Of a DNA stretch of 64,000 nucleotides, positions 26,090 through 37,235 are shown one piece after another. The stretch lies in the NCBI RefSeq assembly GCF_036320965.1, contig NC_092225.1:72577108-72641107 (forward strand), read 5' to 3'. This stretch comes from Panulirus ornatus. Its lineage: Eukaryota > Arthropoda > Malacostraca > Decapoda > Palinuridae. How positions within the stretch are numbered: the first letter of the stretch is position 1; every line of letters begins with the position of its first letter. The position numbers were made by a program, and so were the translations under genes. The notes beneath the pieces are model-generated. The model saw only the letters and a list, made by a program, of their open reading frames with translations, made no database searches and was not told where the DNA came from.

Positions 26090-26972
26090 TGACGTGGTAA
26101 CTAAAGGTTCTGGCGCGAGTGACGTGGCAGCTACAAATCTCTGGCGTGTGGGTGACGTGGAAGCTACAGGCTGTGGTGTGTGGGTGACGTGGTAGCTGTA
26201 GGGCCTGATGTGGAAGCTACAGGCTGTGGTGTGGGTGACGTGGTAGCTGTAAGGCCTGATGTATGGGTGACGTGGAAGCTACAGGCTGTGGTGTATGGGT
26301 GACGTGGCAGCTGCAATCTCTGATGTGTGGGTGACGTGGCAATTGCAGTTTATGGTGTGCAGATGACGTGGCAGCAACAGGCCCAGGTGAGGGGTGAGGT
26401 GGTGGTTGTAGGCTCTGGTGTGTGGGTGACGTGGCAGTTACATACTCTGGTGTGTGGGTGATGTAGTAGTTGTAGGCCCTGGTGTGTGGGTGACGTGGTA
26501 GCTGTAGACCCTAGTGTGGTTGACGTGGTAACTGTAAGCCTTAGTTGTGGGTGACGTGGTAGCTGTAGGCCCTAGTTGTGGGTTACGTGGTAGCTGTGGG
26601 TCCTGGTGTGTGGATACGTGATAGCTGTAGGCCCTAGTGTCTTAGTGTGTGAGTAACGTGGTAGCTGTTAGACCCTGGTGTGTAGGTGACGTGGTAGCAA
26701 CAGGCTCTAGTGTGTGAGTGACGTGGTAGGTGTAGGCCCAGGTGTGTGAGTGACGTGGTAGGTGTAGGCCCTGGCGTGTGGGTGACGTGGTAGCAACAGG
26801 CCCTGGTGTGTGGGTGACGTGGTAGGTGTAGGCCCTGGCGTGTGGGTGACGTGGTAGCAACAGGCCCTGGTGTGTGGGTGAATTGGTAGTAACAGACCCT
26901 GGTGTGTGGGTGACGTGGTAGCAATAGGCCCTGGTGTGTGGGTGACGTGGTAGGGACAGTATCTGGTGTGGA
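26090..26972. repeat. About 32-bp minisatellite, about 26 copies, each with TGACGTGG
   Basis: Unit of about 32 bp built on GTGTGTGGGTGACGTGGTAG, followed by a variable CTGTAGGCCCTG or CAACAGGCCCTG half. The left part (26090-26380) is more diverged than the right (26680-26960). TGACGTGG is intact in about 21 units. Three overlapping reverse-strand open frames of 103-185 codons are by-products of the repeat. Confidence 0.92.
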
Positions 26973-28129
26973 TGAGTAGCAAAAGTTGCAGAGCGGGTGA
27001 GACATGATGGATATTCATGTCTCACGGATACTGTGTTGATCGGAACCTTCCCATGTCTAATGCATAACACTTTTCCCCTTGTTTGTGGACCTTCACAAGA
27101 ATTTCCAGTTTTGTGGGGAAAGACTAGAGTGTCACTCCTGGAAACTCGCATGATAACAAGACAGATCCCGGAAAATAGTTCTCTTGCAAGTTTGCTCATG
27201 ATTCCTAAACGACTGTAATGTGAGTGTTAAGAATACATTGCTCAATTTTTTTTTTCTAGACCACCGTTTTCAAATACGACAGTGTTATGACTGTACACCA
27301 TTCAAATAAGTGTTAAGACTATATTGTATTCAATTATGATCGTCCTTAGACCAATGTTGATAAATGAATGGAGACCAAACTGTGTTCATTTTTCACGATG
27401 GTAAAATGTTGGAACCTTAGATTAGAATCTGTGCAATGTTTTACCTTCAACACACATATTCCCTTACTTTCCACAGCCTACCCGCCTTGTTGAGAAATGA
27501 CATTTAAGATTTCGAACTTTTTAATAATTTTTACCTGTGTCATTACTTGAATTAATTTGTAGTAATAAAGGAGGTACTGATCGCATGCAAATATATGAAT
27601 ATCACAGAAATTAACGCCCAATCGTCTGTAAAAGAAAAAGGCCTCTATATATTAGTTACCCTTACTTAATTCACGTGTTCTATGATACGTTCTCTGTTGT
27701 ACATGGACTATTTGAGGGATAACTTAGCAGTAAGGTTTGAGCGTTGCCTTAATACCTGTTTGTGTATACAAAGGACACAGTTTCTTATATTCCGATATAT
27801 ACATATATGGATGGGGAAGGGGGTTAGTGCACATCCTGAATAAAAAGGTATATTTCGGAAGGCAATATTTTTTATATTGCATCTTTAAATTCACACAACA
27901 GCACCTTTCTTAACAGCATTTTATACAAAGAGCCTCACTTAAATGCACTTTAAAACCACATGGAATCAAAGATCAGTGAAGGTAACCCTAAAGTAAACAG
28001 CTCCACGAGTACACGACTTCGATGCTCTCACTTAGACTTTAATCTCTTACTTATATGACTCCCCTTCATACGTTGAAGAATCATTGGATCCCTTAATGAA
28101 GAGTAGAGGCTTAAGTATGGAATGAAAAA
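26973..28129. other. Unannotated AT-rich sequence
   Basis: No gene or transposon recognised. Confidence 0.45.
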
Positions 28130-28620
28130 AAGAATCAAGGGACAACACAGACTCCCGTCCCTGATCTATGTGGCCAAAACATGGACATGGAATAAGTCAG
28201 AGGTCAAGAATCTACGCCGTGGAAATGAGGCAATTGAGAGGAGCATGTGGTATGACTTGAGGGAATGGAGAAAGAAATGATGGTGTTTATGAGAGATTTG
28301 GTATGGCAGAGAATGAATTGTGTAGCGATAGAGTGGGTGAAACGTAATACTGTGACATGGTTTGGGCATGTGGAAAGTATGCAAAGTGGGGAATTTAAAT
28401 GGGAAATGTATGTTACCACAATAAAAGGGGCTGGTGTGAGAGGAAGACCACCTATGACATGGGGAGAGTGGAAGAATACTGGAGGGAAATGAATAGTGGA
28501 AGACTGCATAGAATGGTGTACGCAAGGATAGGGATAAGTAGACTCGTTTACTGTGGCCACTGTCTTGATGATAGTTCCCAGAGGGAAAGGGCAACAACGA
28601 TACAGATAGATGGATAGATT
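28130..28620 (+). mobile_element. LINE family 2 C-terminal and 3' fragment
   Basis: Encodes VKRNTVTWFGHVESMQ (about 28340) and RGRPPMTWGEW (28440), matching the C-terminus of the 10.5-12.8 kb copy. It ends with the same 3' signature (GTGGCCACTG, GTTCCCAGAGGGAAAGGG) and a GATAGATGGATAG tail. Strongly 5'-truncated. Confidence 0.82.
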
Positions 28621-28624
28621 TCCA

Positions 28625-29170
28625 CAGAGGAGGGATACCTTCAGAGAGAGACATGGTTTTGGGGAAAGGAAATCATGTGTGACAAACCTAAATTTCAATG
28701 AGAAGGTGAACTCTGTTTTAGACAAAAAGAAGTCTGGATTGATTTTCTATATCCAGATTACCAAAATGTATTTGACACTAACACAAATGAGGCTGATAAA
28801 GAAGCTGGATCTTCAGGCAGGGTTAAGGAGGCACCTTCAGTGAATTGATTATCATATTAGTGAAAGAGAACAATGCATGTCAGGAGAGCCTTCTTGAAAT
28901 GGGTTTGAGGTCACAACTGGCAAGCAATACAAGTCTGTTCTGAGACAACTTCTCTTTCTGATCCAAGTGAATGCCTTGCCAGAAGGTATGAACTCTTACT
29001 TGAACATGTTTCCAACTGATGCCATGATCTTGGGGAAAGTAGAAAAAACAAGAAAGATTACATGAATTTAGAAGGGAGTCTAAACAAACTCCATAACTGG
29101 TCTGACACATGGTTGATGAAATTCACTCTAAGTAAATGTTAAAAAAAATGCAGATGGGATACAGTGAAAG
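28625..29170 (+). mobile_element. LINE family 3-like reverse transcriptase fragment
   Basis: Degenerate reverse transcriptase: HGFGERKSCVTNL (about 28650), a motif A relic YIQITKM (28750), LIKKLDLQAGLRRHL (28795-28840), then YLNMF, SLNKLHNWSDTWLMKF (29080-29120) and MGYSERADIHK. The catalytic Asp boxes are lost through mutation and frameshift. It is joined on both sides to pieces of other LINE families. Confidence 0.75.
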
Positions 29171-29189
29171 GGCAGATATACACAAGGGT

Positions 29190-29965
29190 CTACAGTGTTC
29201 TGAGAATGAAGGAATGGAAGGAAAGTTCCTGTTTGCAAACAAGATTTTAGTGGTTTATGAGAAAATGTAGAAGCTGGTGTTTGAATTTGGGAAGTGTGGG
29301 AAAGGAAGGATTTGCAAGTTAATGTGAATGAAAGGTAGCAGGGAAGAGAAACATGTTAATTTGAGAGTGAGTTTGAATGGTGAGAACCTGGAGGAAGTGG
29401 GGTACTTTAGATGCCTGGGACTATGGAAGCTGATGTGACCCACAAGGTAGGTAAGGGGGCAAAGGTCTTGAGTGCACTGAGGAGTGTTTGAAAGGAAGGA
29501 TCAACACTTAAGAAAACAAAGATGGGTTTGTTTGACCTGAATGCAAAAGAATGGAAGACAGATGATGTGATGGAAATCATATCACTTAGGATAATATATG
29601 GTGTGGGGAGAATTATTCATGTAAGGAATGACCACATAGCTGAGAACTGTGGTGGTAGCTGCGTAACATTAAGAGAGCCGCATAGTGTGTGATGAAATAG
29701 TCTGGACATATGAATAGGATGAGCAAAATGGGACTGACTGAGAGGACATATGAATGAGAAATGGAGAAAACAAGAGAAAAGGGAAGACTGAAGAGATTAC
29801 AGGGTTTTGAGATACTGGGGTCTGAACATGCAGGAAGGTGAAATCTAAGCATACAGTCATATAGATGAACCAGGGTATATGAAGATGTTTGGATAAACCA
29901 TGAAGTGACTTTTAGGGCTTGGCCGTAGGTAGAGGGCTTTGGTTTCCTACATAACAAATAGAGAC
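29190..29965 (+). mobile_element. LINE family 1 palm-to-3' fragment
   Basis: FLFANKILVVYEKM (about 29232) corresponds to the catalytic FADD box, here changed to FANK. Then VSLNGENLEEVGYFRCLG (29365-29420), GAKVLSALRS-like sequence, and a thumb/C-terminal relic WTYE, RMSKMGLTERTY. The 3' end parallels 547-1100 (GGTCTGAACATGCAGGAAGG). Multiple stops. Confidence 0.75.
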
Positions 29966-30479
29966 AAGATACAAGTAAATGAGGTTATTCTTTTTCAGTT
30001 CATGGCACTACCACAGTGAAGTAGGAAACCACAAATAAGAATGAAAAAAAAAAAAGAAAAAGACATCCATGTCTTCTAATCTTCTCCGGCTTACTTAACA
30101 CTCTGCTTATTTAGCAGTCCACCTGACCAACACAAAGGTGGTTATATTACTTTTTGTGTATTTTCTTTTACTTTTCAATGCAATCTTTTGATCCTTTTTC
30201 AAAAGATACACATGTTGATGGACTTTCCAGCTATCTCCCCCATTTAAGGGTTAAAGAGCTGAATGCAGCCTAGAGCAGTAAGTTACTGACTCCTGTCTTA
30301 GACTATGGCAACATTCTAACCAGGAAAAATAATATTCCATGAGTATATCATAATGAAATTAAATGTCAGAGTTTATAGAGATATATGTAAAAGACAAAGA
30401 TTAAACAGCTACTTGATGGCATAGTAAAAACATAAGGTAAAAGAAGTGGGTTGGAACACTTGTGTGTAAGCATTGAGTA
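29966..30479. other. Unannotated
   Basis: A decayed LINE 3' tail probably continues to about 30060 (a GGCACTACCACAGTGAAG relic and an A-rich run). The rest shows nothing. Confidence 0.4.
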
Positions 30480-30740
30480 GCAGTAGTAGTAGGTTGGAAC
30501 ATTAGGCAGGAACATGGTAGGCACATTAAGTAGAAGTAGTTGGTAGGAACTTTAGGTAGGAGGCTCTGGAAACACTGTGCTAGAGTTGCCCTCAGCCAGT
30601 GGCCTGTTAAGGGTGAGGCACTAAAGGCTAAAAGGCAGCACTGGAGTTCACCAACTATGGAGACTCTTCTGCCATGACCATCCCCTTGAGGGAGTTCCCC
30701 AAACAAATGGGCTTCAGAGATATAGACAAATGGACAGATA
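30480..30740 (+). mobile_element. Short LINE family 2 derivative (5' end fused to 3' end)
   Basis: Leader of imperfect tandem words GTAGGAACATTAGGTAG at 30480-30555, then a body matching the 5' end of the 10.5 kb LINE (GCTAGAGTTGCCCTCAGCCA to GCAGCACTGGAGTTCACCAA), fused directly to its 3' end (GAGACTCTTCTGCCATGACC to GTTCCCC) and a GATA-type tail. No protein-coding region remains. It resembles a SINE-like non-autonomous derivative. A second copy is at 32235-32450. Confidence 0.8.
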
Positions 30741-30756
30741 CACAAGTATAATGGAA

Positions 30757-30975
30757 TCTGCCTTTATGAGGTTACACTGCAAGTGAAAAGTCACCTTTGG
30801 CAAGGATATCATCAGAAGTACATTGTCTTCTAAAAACTTCAAACTCCAAAGGAGTTCATCATTTCCCTGCTAATGGAAGTAGCACAGCCATGGAGGTGAA
30901 GCAGCTACTAGAAAGAGGTCCTGGGTAATGCCAGGATCCTTTCTTAAAAAAGGATCCTGAAGCAATCATATATAA
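30757..30975. repeat. Dispersed repeat D, copy 1
   Basis: Contains CAAGTGAAAAGTCACCTTTG and AATGGAAGTAGCACAGCC, shared in order with 32945-33150 and partly with 32738-32803. Character unknown. Confidence 0.75.
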
Positions 30976-32234
30976 AATATACCTATTCATTTGTAGATGA
31001 TAGAATTCATAATACAGTAAACGTTTTGAAAAAGTCCTGATCAGAGCATCAAATGATCCATCTAGATTTATATAAAATTCAGATCTGCAACATCCCAATT
31101 AAGGTATGCCTGTCAGCTGCATGTCTCTTCGACACTAGCTGCTTGATGATGTGATGTAATGTAAGATGGGTGCAATATTGAACCAACTGATCACTGTTCT
31201 TAACAGCCTTAGACAAGGCAAGAAGAAGATCTGGCCATTTTCATGGGTAGTCTGCTTGAGCAATTGTGGCTATAAGAACAGCAAGTTGGGTTGCCATCTG
31301 AGGTACAGGCTCTTGTAGATTATACAGATGACCACATCTGATGTGTGTCTGAAAGGAAACAAAAAATACCGAACTATGTCTCATTACCATGAAAGAAAAT
31401 AAATTGCAAATTCCTGCCCATTACAATTTCAAATCTCCAGAAACTCATTGCTTTAAGAAACAATCCAAAAGATTTCAGAGATGCTAGTTTCTACTTATGA
31501 TATCCTCTTTTTGCATGCAAAGGGCTTTAAGGAAAAAATAAGAATGTTTCACATCAAAGTATATGGGAAATCAAAAAAGATGGGTTACAGATAGGGCTGA
31601 AATCATTTGATGTACTAATGTTCATCAATTTGAGCCAAGATGTGTCTGTAAAGTCCTTAAAATTTTATAATTCTAACAATGAAAAAACAGTGTAATAAAG
31701 GTGTAAACTGTGTGTTACTGGAGCATAGCATTGGACATTTACAGAAGTGCAATAAGTCCTTGGTTAACATCAGAGATGTATTTCAAAAAATGCATTTCTA
31801 TTCAGAAGTGTTAATCAAAACATATTTTCCTTTAGATGCAATGCTCATCATTAATTAGAGTTGCATTCTCAGATAACAATTCAAAAATATACTTTGTTGA
31901 CAAAAAGTTAAAATCCTCTCCAAATAATTAGAAAAACAATAACAATACAACACAACAGTCAAACAATGTAATTAAATTCTCCGCTGTTAAACTTTTTCCA
32001 GAATCCTCAACCTCAATCCTCAAATACCTCCTCCATAATTAGGCATATAACTATACTCACAGGAATCCAGTGATGATGCTGATCCTCCAGCAAAAGACTG
32101 TGCTAAATAAATGTTCCATATTAGTCATGAATCCACTCCTACTTCAAATCAACTGGTTAACAGGAAAAACTACTGATCTTTCTAAATTTCTGAAGGATGT
32201 TTCCTTCCATAACTCCTTCAAGGGGGTGGCCACA
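30976..32234. other. Unannotated AT-rich sequence
   Basis: No gene or known repeat recognised in about 1.26 kb. Confidence 0.45.
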
Positions 32235-32450
32235 GCAATAGAGTCTCCATAACTAATGAATTTCTGTGTCGCTTCTTAGCTTTTAGTGCCTCACCATTAA
32301 CAGGCCACTAGAAGAGGACAACCTAAAATTCCTACCGACTACTTCTACCTAAAGCTCCTGCCTAATGTTCCTACCCGCTACTTCTATCTAATGTTTCTAC
32401 CCAATGTACCTACCTACTTCTATCTATTGCTCCTACCAATTTCCCAAAGA
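32235..32450 (-). mobile_element. Short LINE family 2 derivative, antisense copy
   Basis: Reverse-strand copy of the fused derivative: on the minus strand, tandem leader words (GTAGGAACATTAGG type, 32330-32450), then GGTGAGGCACTAAAAGC, then GGAGACTCTATTGCTGTGGC and CACCCCCTTG. It has the same fusion as the 30.5 kb copy, which supports a propagated family rather than two independent deletions. Confidence 0.8.
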
Positions 32451-32591
32451 ACAGGGCTAATGCATAGTGCTGTACTCCCTAAGACACTGTCTCACTAAAA
32501 ATAACTTTCTACTCATGATGTAACCTTATGCAGGTGGAGCCTTGGTGATCACACCTTAAAGAACACTCCCGCAACAGGTTGTAAAAATATA

Positions 32592-33010
32592 TCGAACTTT
32601 CACATTGAACACTTTCACCCATTTCCGATCCACGCACTTGTAGATATCTTCAACTTGAAGTGGCTGCACAAGAGAAACCCCCTCACATCTGGAAACCTGC
32701 CCACATAGTACCAATCCTAAAATCCTCTGCCTGCATGAGTTATATCACAAGTGAAAAGTCACCTTTAGCAAGGCTATATTACTGGGAGCGCAGTTTCATC
32801 TCACTGAATTTTCACATCAAACATAATAAACATTTTTGCCCATTTCTGCCTAACTACTGGCTACACAAGAGAAACCCCCTCACCTCCGGAAACCTGCTCA
32901 CATATTACCAATACTAAAATCCCACACATCTTACTGGACTTTGCTTGCATGAGTTACACCACAAGTGTAAAGTTACTTTTAGTAAGGCTGTATCATTGGG
33001 AGTACAGCTT
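32592..33010. repeat. About 208-bp tandem duplication (LINE family 4 piece plus repeat D)
   Basis: Two diverged units (32592-32803 and 32804-33010), each containing CACAAGAGAAACCCCCTCAC and a repeat D segment (GAGTTA..ACAAGTG.AAAGT.AC). The LINE piece encodes HIWKPAHIVPILKSS-like reverse transcriptase N-terminal sequence. Confidence 0.8.
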
Positions 33011-34345
33011 CAACAAAGAACTTTTAACCCCAAAGGAATGGACATTTTCCTGCTCATGGAAGTAGCACAGCCTAGGCCTGCAGGAGCCTTCAGAAATTAT
33101 GGGCAACACCAGTACTCTTAAATACAAACTGATCCTGAGGTAATCATGAATGCAATGAAATAAAATTAAAATTAAATACAACAAACCACTCAACTTCCCC
33201 TCCTCTTCCAAACCTATACTACTTTTATCATTTGTATCCAAACCCTAAGAAAAAACCGATCCACAACAAAATCACACAAAACATCCCACTCTAACGTAAA
33301 CAGTATGGCTTCAGACCAAACACTTTACCACCACAACACATAATGAGCTCACACAACATATCCTAGATGGATTCAAACCTCAATGTGAAGGTTCTCTCAT
33401 GTGCTGATGACCTCATGATCACATTATAACACTTTATCATCATAGTTGCAATACTGAACATGCAGCACTACACTGCAAAATTGAAGGAATGGCTCATCCA
33501 GAATAGAATGTCTTTGTATTTCCAGAGAAGTCTTCAATCACTCTTTTAACCATTGACAGATTCAAGTCCAGCTCATATTCTCAAGTCATCTTGAATGGAA
33601 TCTTCCATTAAACACCAACCAAATGGGCATCACATACGATATATGACATTCAATCCCACACTGATCTAGAAAAAAAAATTCAAAACACAAACTAAATTCC
33701 CTCAGTACATCAAATGGTCCCAAAGTGGACAAGTAAAAGATAATCCATCCACTTTAAACTATACTCACCTGCTTGGTCTTTCATCCTCTCAAAAGCATAT
33801 ATAAAAAGGCTGGAAACCATACAAAATGGTGCATTTAGAACAATCTCTGGTTACCTAGTAACTACAGACACTCAATTCCTTCATTATGAAACAATTCTCC
33901 TAATACAGTCCCACTTCAGCATGCTCAGCACTCAGTTCTACCCAACAGCATTAGAGTGTTCCCACTTTTTAAACCACTCTATAACTAAGCATCAGCCCCT
34001 AAGTAGAAACAAAAAGCTTACACCTGCCTTACACTTCAGTAACCAACACTCACAATGTCCTTTTCCCTCAAAAAATATAGCACTGACAAAACAAATACAC
34101 ACTGAATTAACCTGACAAGCAAAAAACAAATGACCTCACAACTCAGTCATAAACACCAGCCCACCAGACACCACACTCCCCAGACAAAGATGAATCACAC
34201 TCTCCTGCTTAAGATCTGGAAATCACCAATCACTACAACAATATACACACCATTTCAACATATCCCAAGACTATTTATGCCCAAAATGCAACTACCATGA
34301 CAAAGACACTGAGCCGTTGATTACTGAATTGCCCTGTGGTCCCAA
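32600..34345 (+). mobile_element. LINE family 4 (Jockey-like) reverse transcriptase, interrupted
   Basis: Degenerate Jockey-clade polymerase. N-terminal IWKPAHIVPILK relic at 32690; after repeat D, FRPNTLPPQH and SHNISWMDSN (33310-33380); SCADDLMI at about 33400 is the catalytic (Y/F)ADD box; then KLKEWLIQNRMS (33480), PNGHHIRYM, and the C-terminal EQSLVT and ALWSQPVNM near 34330. Frameshifts and stops throughout. Confidence 0.75.
32945..33150. repeat. Dispersed repeat D, copy 3
   Basis: Same order of words as 30757-30975, including CATGGAAGTAGCACAGCC and CCTGAGGTAATCATGAA. It interrupts the LINE family 4 copy. Confidence 0.75.
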
Positions 34346-34659
34346 CCAGTCAATATGACTAGCTTCTGAGTACTGCAGGAGCCTTATAGAAATAGAAAGT
34401 ACTCCTGGGGCAGGAAGTAAAATTATAGACCAAGAAAAATCCCATCAATTCAGCCCACACTAATGAAGCACTCCTTATCCATTCCAATGAACTCCCTGAA
34501 AAAACACAAAAGATACTCATGAGACACTAGTCAAAAACCAGCCATAAATCAATCTCATAGCTACACAGGAGAGTCATTAAAAATCTACACAAAAATCCAT
34601 CCAGAAATAACGCCCAATCACCTTTCATTTCCACCGGTACAAGCAATACAATCAAAACC
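34346..34659. other. LINE family 4 boundary region
   Basis: Probably the 3' end of the preceding copy and the 5' start of the next (ALIHSNELP-like words at about 34470), but too decayed to delimit. Confidence 0.35.
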
Positions 34660-35285
34660 TTAAATAAATCTCTTGCTAATGGCCTTGACAACATAATGAA
34701 CTTCCATATAAAACACTTTAGCCCATTTGCAAAGCATTTACATATCTTCAACCATTCCTACTCAAAATTAAAATCCCTAAAATCTGGAAGTTTGCCAAAT
34801 AAAACCAATCCTACAACCATCCAAACCACCAAGCTCTCCTTCCTCCTACTGCAGTATACCACTTTTAATCTTGGTATCCAAACTAAAAGAAAAATAGATT
34901 CACAACGGAATCAAACAAAACATCCTAATCACCCATACAGCATAGTTTCAGATCCAAACACTCTACCATTACACTGAACTTGCACAACATATCCTAGATG
35001 GATTCAGACCACTTCTCACACAGTAGTAGCAGATACAGACATGAGTAAAGATTTGGCACTATCTCCCAAAACATCCTCACACAAACAATATTTAACATCA
35101 TCCCCATAACCATGAAGAAAAGTGGTTAGCCAATTCTATAGCCTGCCACAATGACAGAGTAGCTCATAATAGCTTCACCTCTAAAACAAGTAAACTTTAC
35201 ATAGGAGTTTCCGCAAGGAGCAGTTCTTTCTCCAACTCTCTTCAGTGCCTTCCAACATGACCTCCCATGACCTCAAGCAAACTAC
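34660..35285 (+). mobile_element. LINE family 4 reverse transcriptase N-terminal fragment
   Basis: HLHIFNHSYSKLKSLKSGSL (about 34735), then after frameshifts SFRSKHSTITLN-like sequence (34950-34980), QHILDGFRPLLT (34990), KWLANSIACHNDRVAHN (35120-35170) and IGVSARSSSFSNSLQCLPT (35205-35255), which aligns with motif B (SNGVPQGAVLSPTLFNLFL type). It ends before the catalytic ADD box. Confidence 0.75.
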
Positions 35286-35289
35286 AACA

Positions 35290-35720
35290 AATAGGTCCTT
35301 TCTCCATGTCCACTTACAGATCCTTTTGTTTATTGTTTCTCAGAGAAAACATCTGATCTACACATTCTGTGTTACTCCTGAACCTACATTGTTCCTCCTC
35401 AGTCTGATGCTTTGTGCATGCCATCATTTTAATCATCACTCGCCCATAAAACTTACCAAGTATGCGCAAACAAACTTATACCTCTTCAAGGCATCTCACA
35501 TTTTGCCACACATACAGTGAATAACCTAAATAACCAATACGTAACACTGTCACCCCTTTACTGAGAAATTCAACTGCAATCCCATCTACTCCAGCCACTT
35601 CATCCCTCTTCATCTTGTATGGCATTTACCATCTCTTTTATTTCTCATTGTTATCATGTGGTTATGGTAAAACTATAGAAAATTAAGAGTTACTTATTTG
35701 GTGATCAGTAAAAACTCATT
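35290..35720 (-). mobile_element. LINE family 1 reverse transcriptase fragment, antisense
   Basis: Minus-strand relic of the family 1 palm region: plus-strand words TGATCTACACATTCTGTGTT, TCAGTCTGATGCTTTGTGCA and AACTTATACCTCTTCAAGGC are antisense to the region encoding fingers and palm. Heavily mutated. Confidence 0.6.
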
Positions 35721-35838
35721 ATTTACCTGACTGACCAATCATAAGTACTAGCAGACTGAGTGTAGTGGTGGGCACCACAGACATGGCAAGTCTCAAGAAT
35801 GTAGTTTCAGGAGTAACACAGAATGTGGAGATCAGATA

Positions 35839-36082
35839 TTTGCTTTAAAGAATGTGTGTGAGAAATAATAGAGAAACAAAAGGTCACTAACAGGTTACTG
35901 TGGCCTTCAGGCAGCTCCAGTGACTTATCCTTTATTTGGATTTCCATCTGCGTCCAGATCTTTGCTTTGAAGAATGTGTGTGAGAAATAACAGAGAAAGA
36001 AAAGGTCACTAGCAGATTACTGTAGCCTTCAGGCAGCTCCAGTGTCTTATCCTTTACTTGGATTTCCATCTATGTCAAGCCA
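35839..36082. repeat. 122-bp tandem duplication
   Basis: Two copies starting TTTGCTTTAAAGAATGTGTG and TTTGCTTTGAAGAATGTGTG, 122 bp apart, about 92% alike, each containing CCTTCAGGCAGCTCCAGTG. Confidence 0.93.
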
Positions 36083-36481
36083 GCTTATAAAGCTTACAAT
36101 ACACACGAAATTCAACTCATGATGGGAATATTACAAGCATAAACTGACGTTTATAGCACCCGCTAAGTATGTGTAGATTGACGTCAAAACCATCAAAAGG
36201 GTTGAACACAAACCCACTATACATACACACATCAGAAAATACATAGCCAAGACAAGAATGAATTTCTCTTTCATCTATGCCCTGAACACCAATCGTTGTA
36301 ATAACATTACAATCACACCACTCATTGCAACACGTTACAATCACAGAGTTATTAATGTATCATATGACCCCTCATGCCCACCATGTAACTAACACAACGG
36401 AAACACTAAATACTTACTGCTGCATTGCTTTATAATCACCTTAGATATACACACATCATCACACTTTATGATCTGACCTGT

Positions 36482-36483
<2 letters not shown>
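36083..36483. other. Unannotated
   Basis: Nothing recognised. Confidence 0.45.

Positions 36484-36565
<82 letters not shown>
36484..36565. repeat. (AT)n microsatellite
   Basis: Pure AT tract of about 41 units. Confidence 0.97.
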
Positions 36566-36568
<3 letters not shown>

Positions 36569-36784
36569 AACTGCCCACCAATATCAGTGTTAAACAATAT
36601 CCAAAGGCATTCACACATCTGAAATTACACTCCCCAAACATGTCTTAGCTACCCTTTCCAGTCAATCTCTGGGTACACCCTTTCTTTGCTCCAACATTAC
36701 AAACACCATTTCAACATATCACAAGACCTATAACTATAGGATTGATGCTGACAGACATCATCACCAAACTTACCTCGGATTACG

Positions 36785-37235
36785 GCAAGGCAATCTGGGA
36801 CTGTCAACACCGACCTGAGGATTATATAACGTGCCATCTGGTCCAAGTCCAGCGTGCCATGTGGTCCAGGTTTTTTTTACCTGACTTTCAATGAGGAGGG
36901 ACAACACGTCCTCTGCCCTGATGGAGAAGAACCCTGGTGGTTTGTAAGGCGAGTCCAGGCAAAGGGAGAAGCGCTTGAATCCATTCTTCAAAGAACCTGT
37001 ACCTGAGCCGCATCCCCTTCGAGAAGCTTGAACTCGTCAAGTCAGTGTATAGGGATCAGGCCAGCTCAGACCTTCTCCAGAGGTGCCTCAAGGGGAGGAC
37101 TCAGAACCCCAATGAGGAATGCCTCATACCATTCAGGCCCTCAAGAAGCAGGACTTGGCAACAAGAACGATATCAAGATCAGCAAGAAAGAAGAGAAAAC
37201 AATTAGAAGAGATGAGTGTGGAGTATGAACTTGGT
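36785..37235 (+). pseudogene. Transposon-derived protein fragment, possibly Mutator-like
   Basis: Fragments in shifting frames: FYLTFNEEGQHVLCPDG-like and EEPWWFVRRVQAKGEALES (36880-36985); SRIPFEKLELVKSVYRDQAS then SDLLQRCLKGRTQNPNE (about 37006-37110); a lysine-rich end, ARKKRKQLEEMSVEYELGGY (37175-37240). The LLxRCxxGKTQNxNE motif occurs in a repeated arthropod protein family that I associate, from memory, with Mutator-like transposons. At least two frameshifts and a small deletion after NPNEEC. No terminal inverted repeats identified. Confidence 0.45.

Noticed and set aside
26634..27199. Reverse-strand frames of 103-185 codons with HTRA/TYHVTHTPG repeats
   Set aside because: Artefact of the 32-bp minisatellite, present in three overlapping frames.
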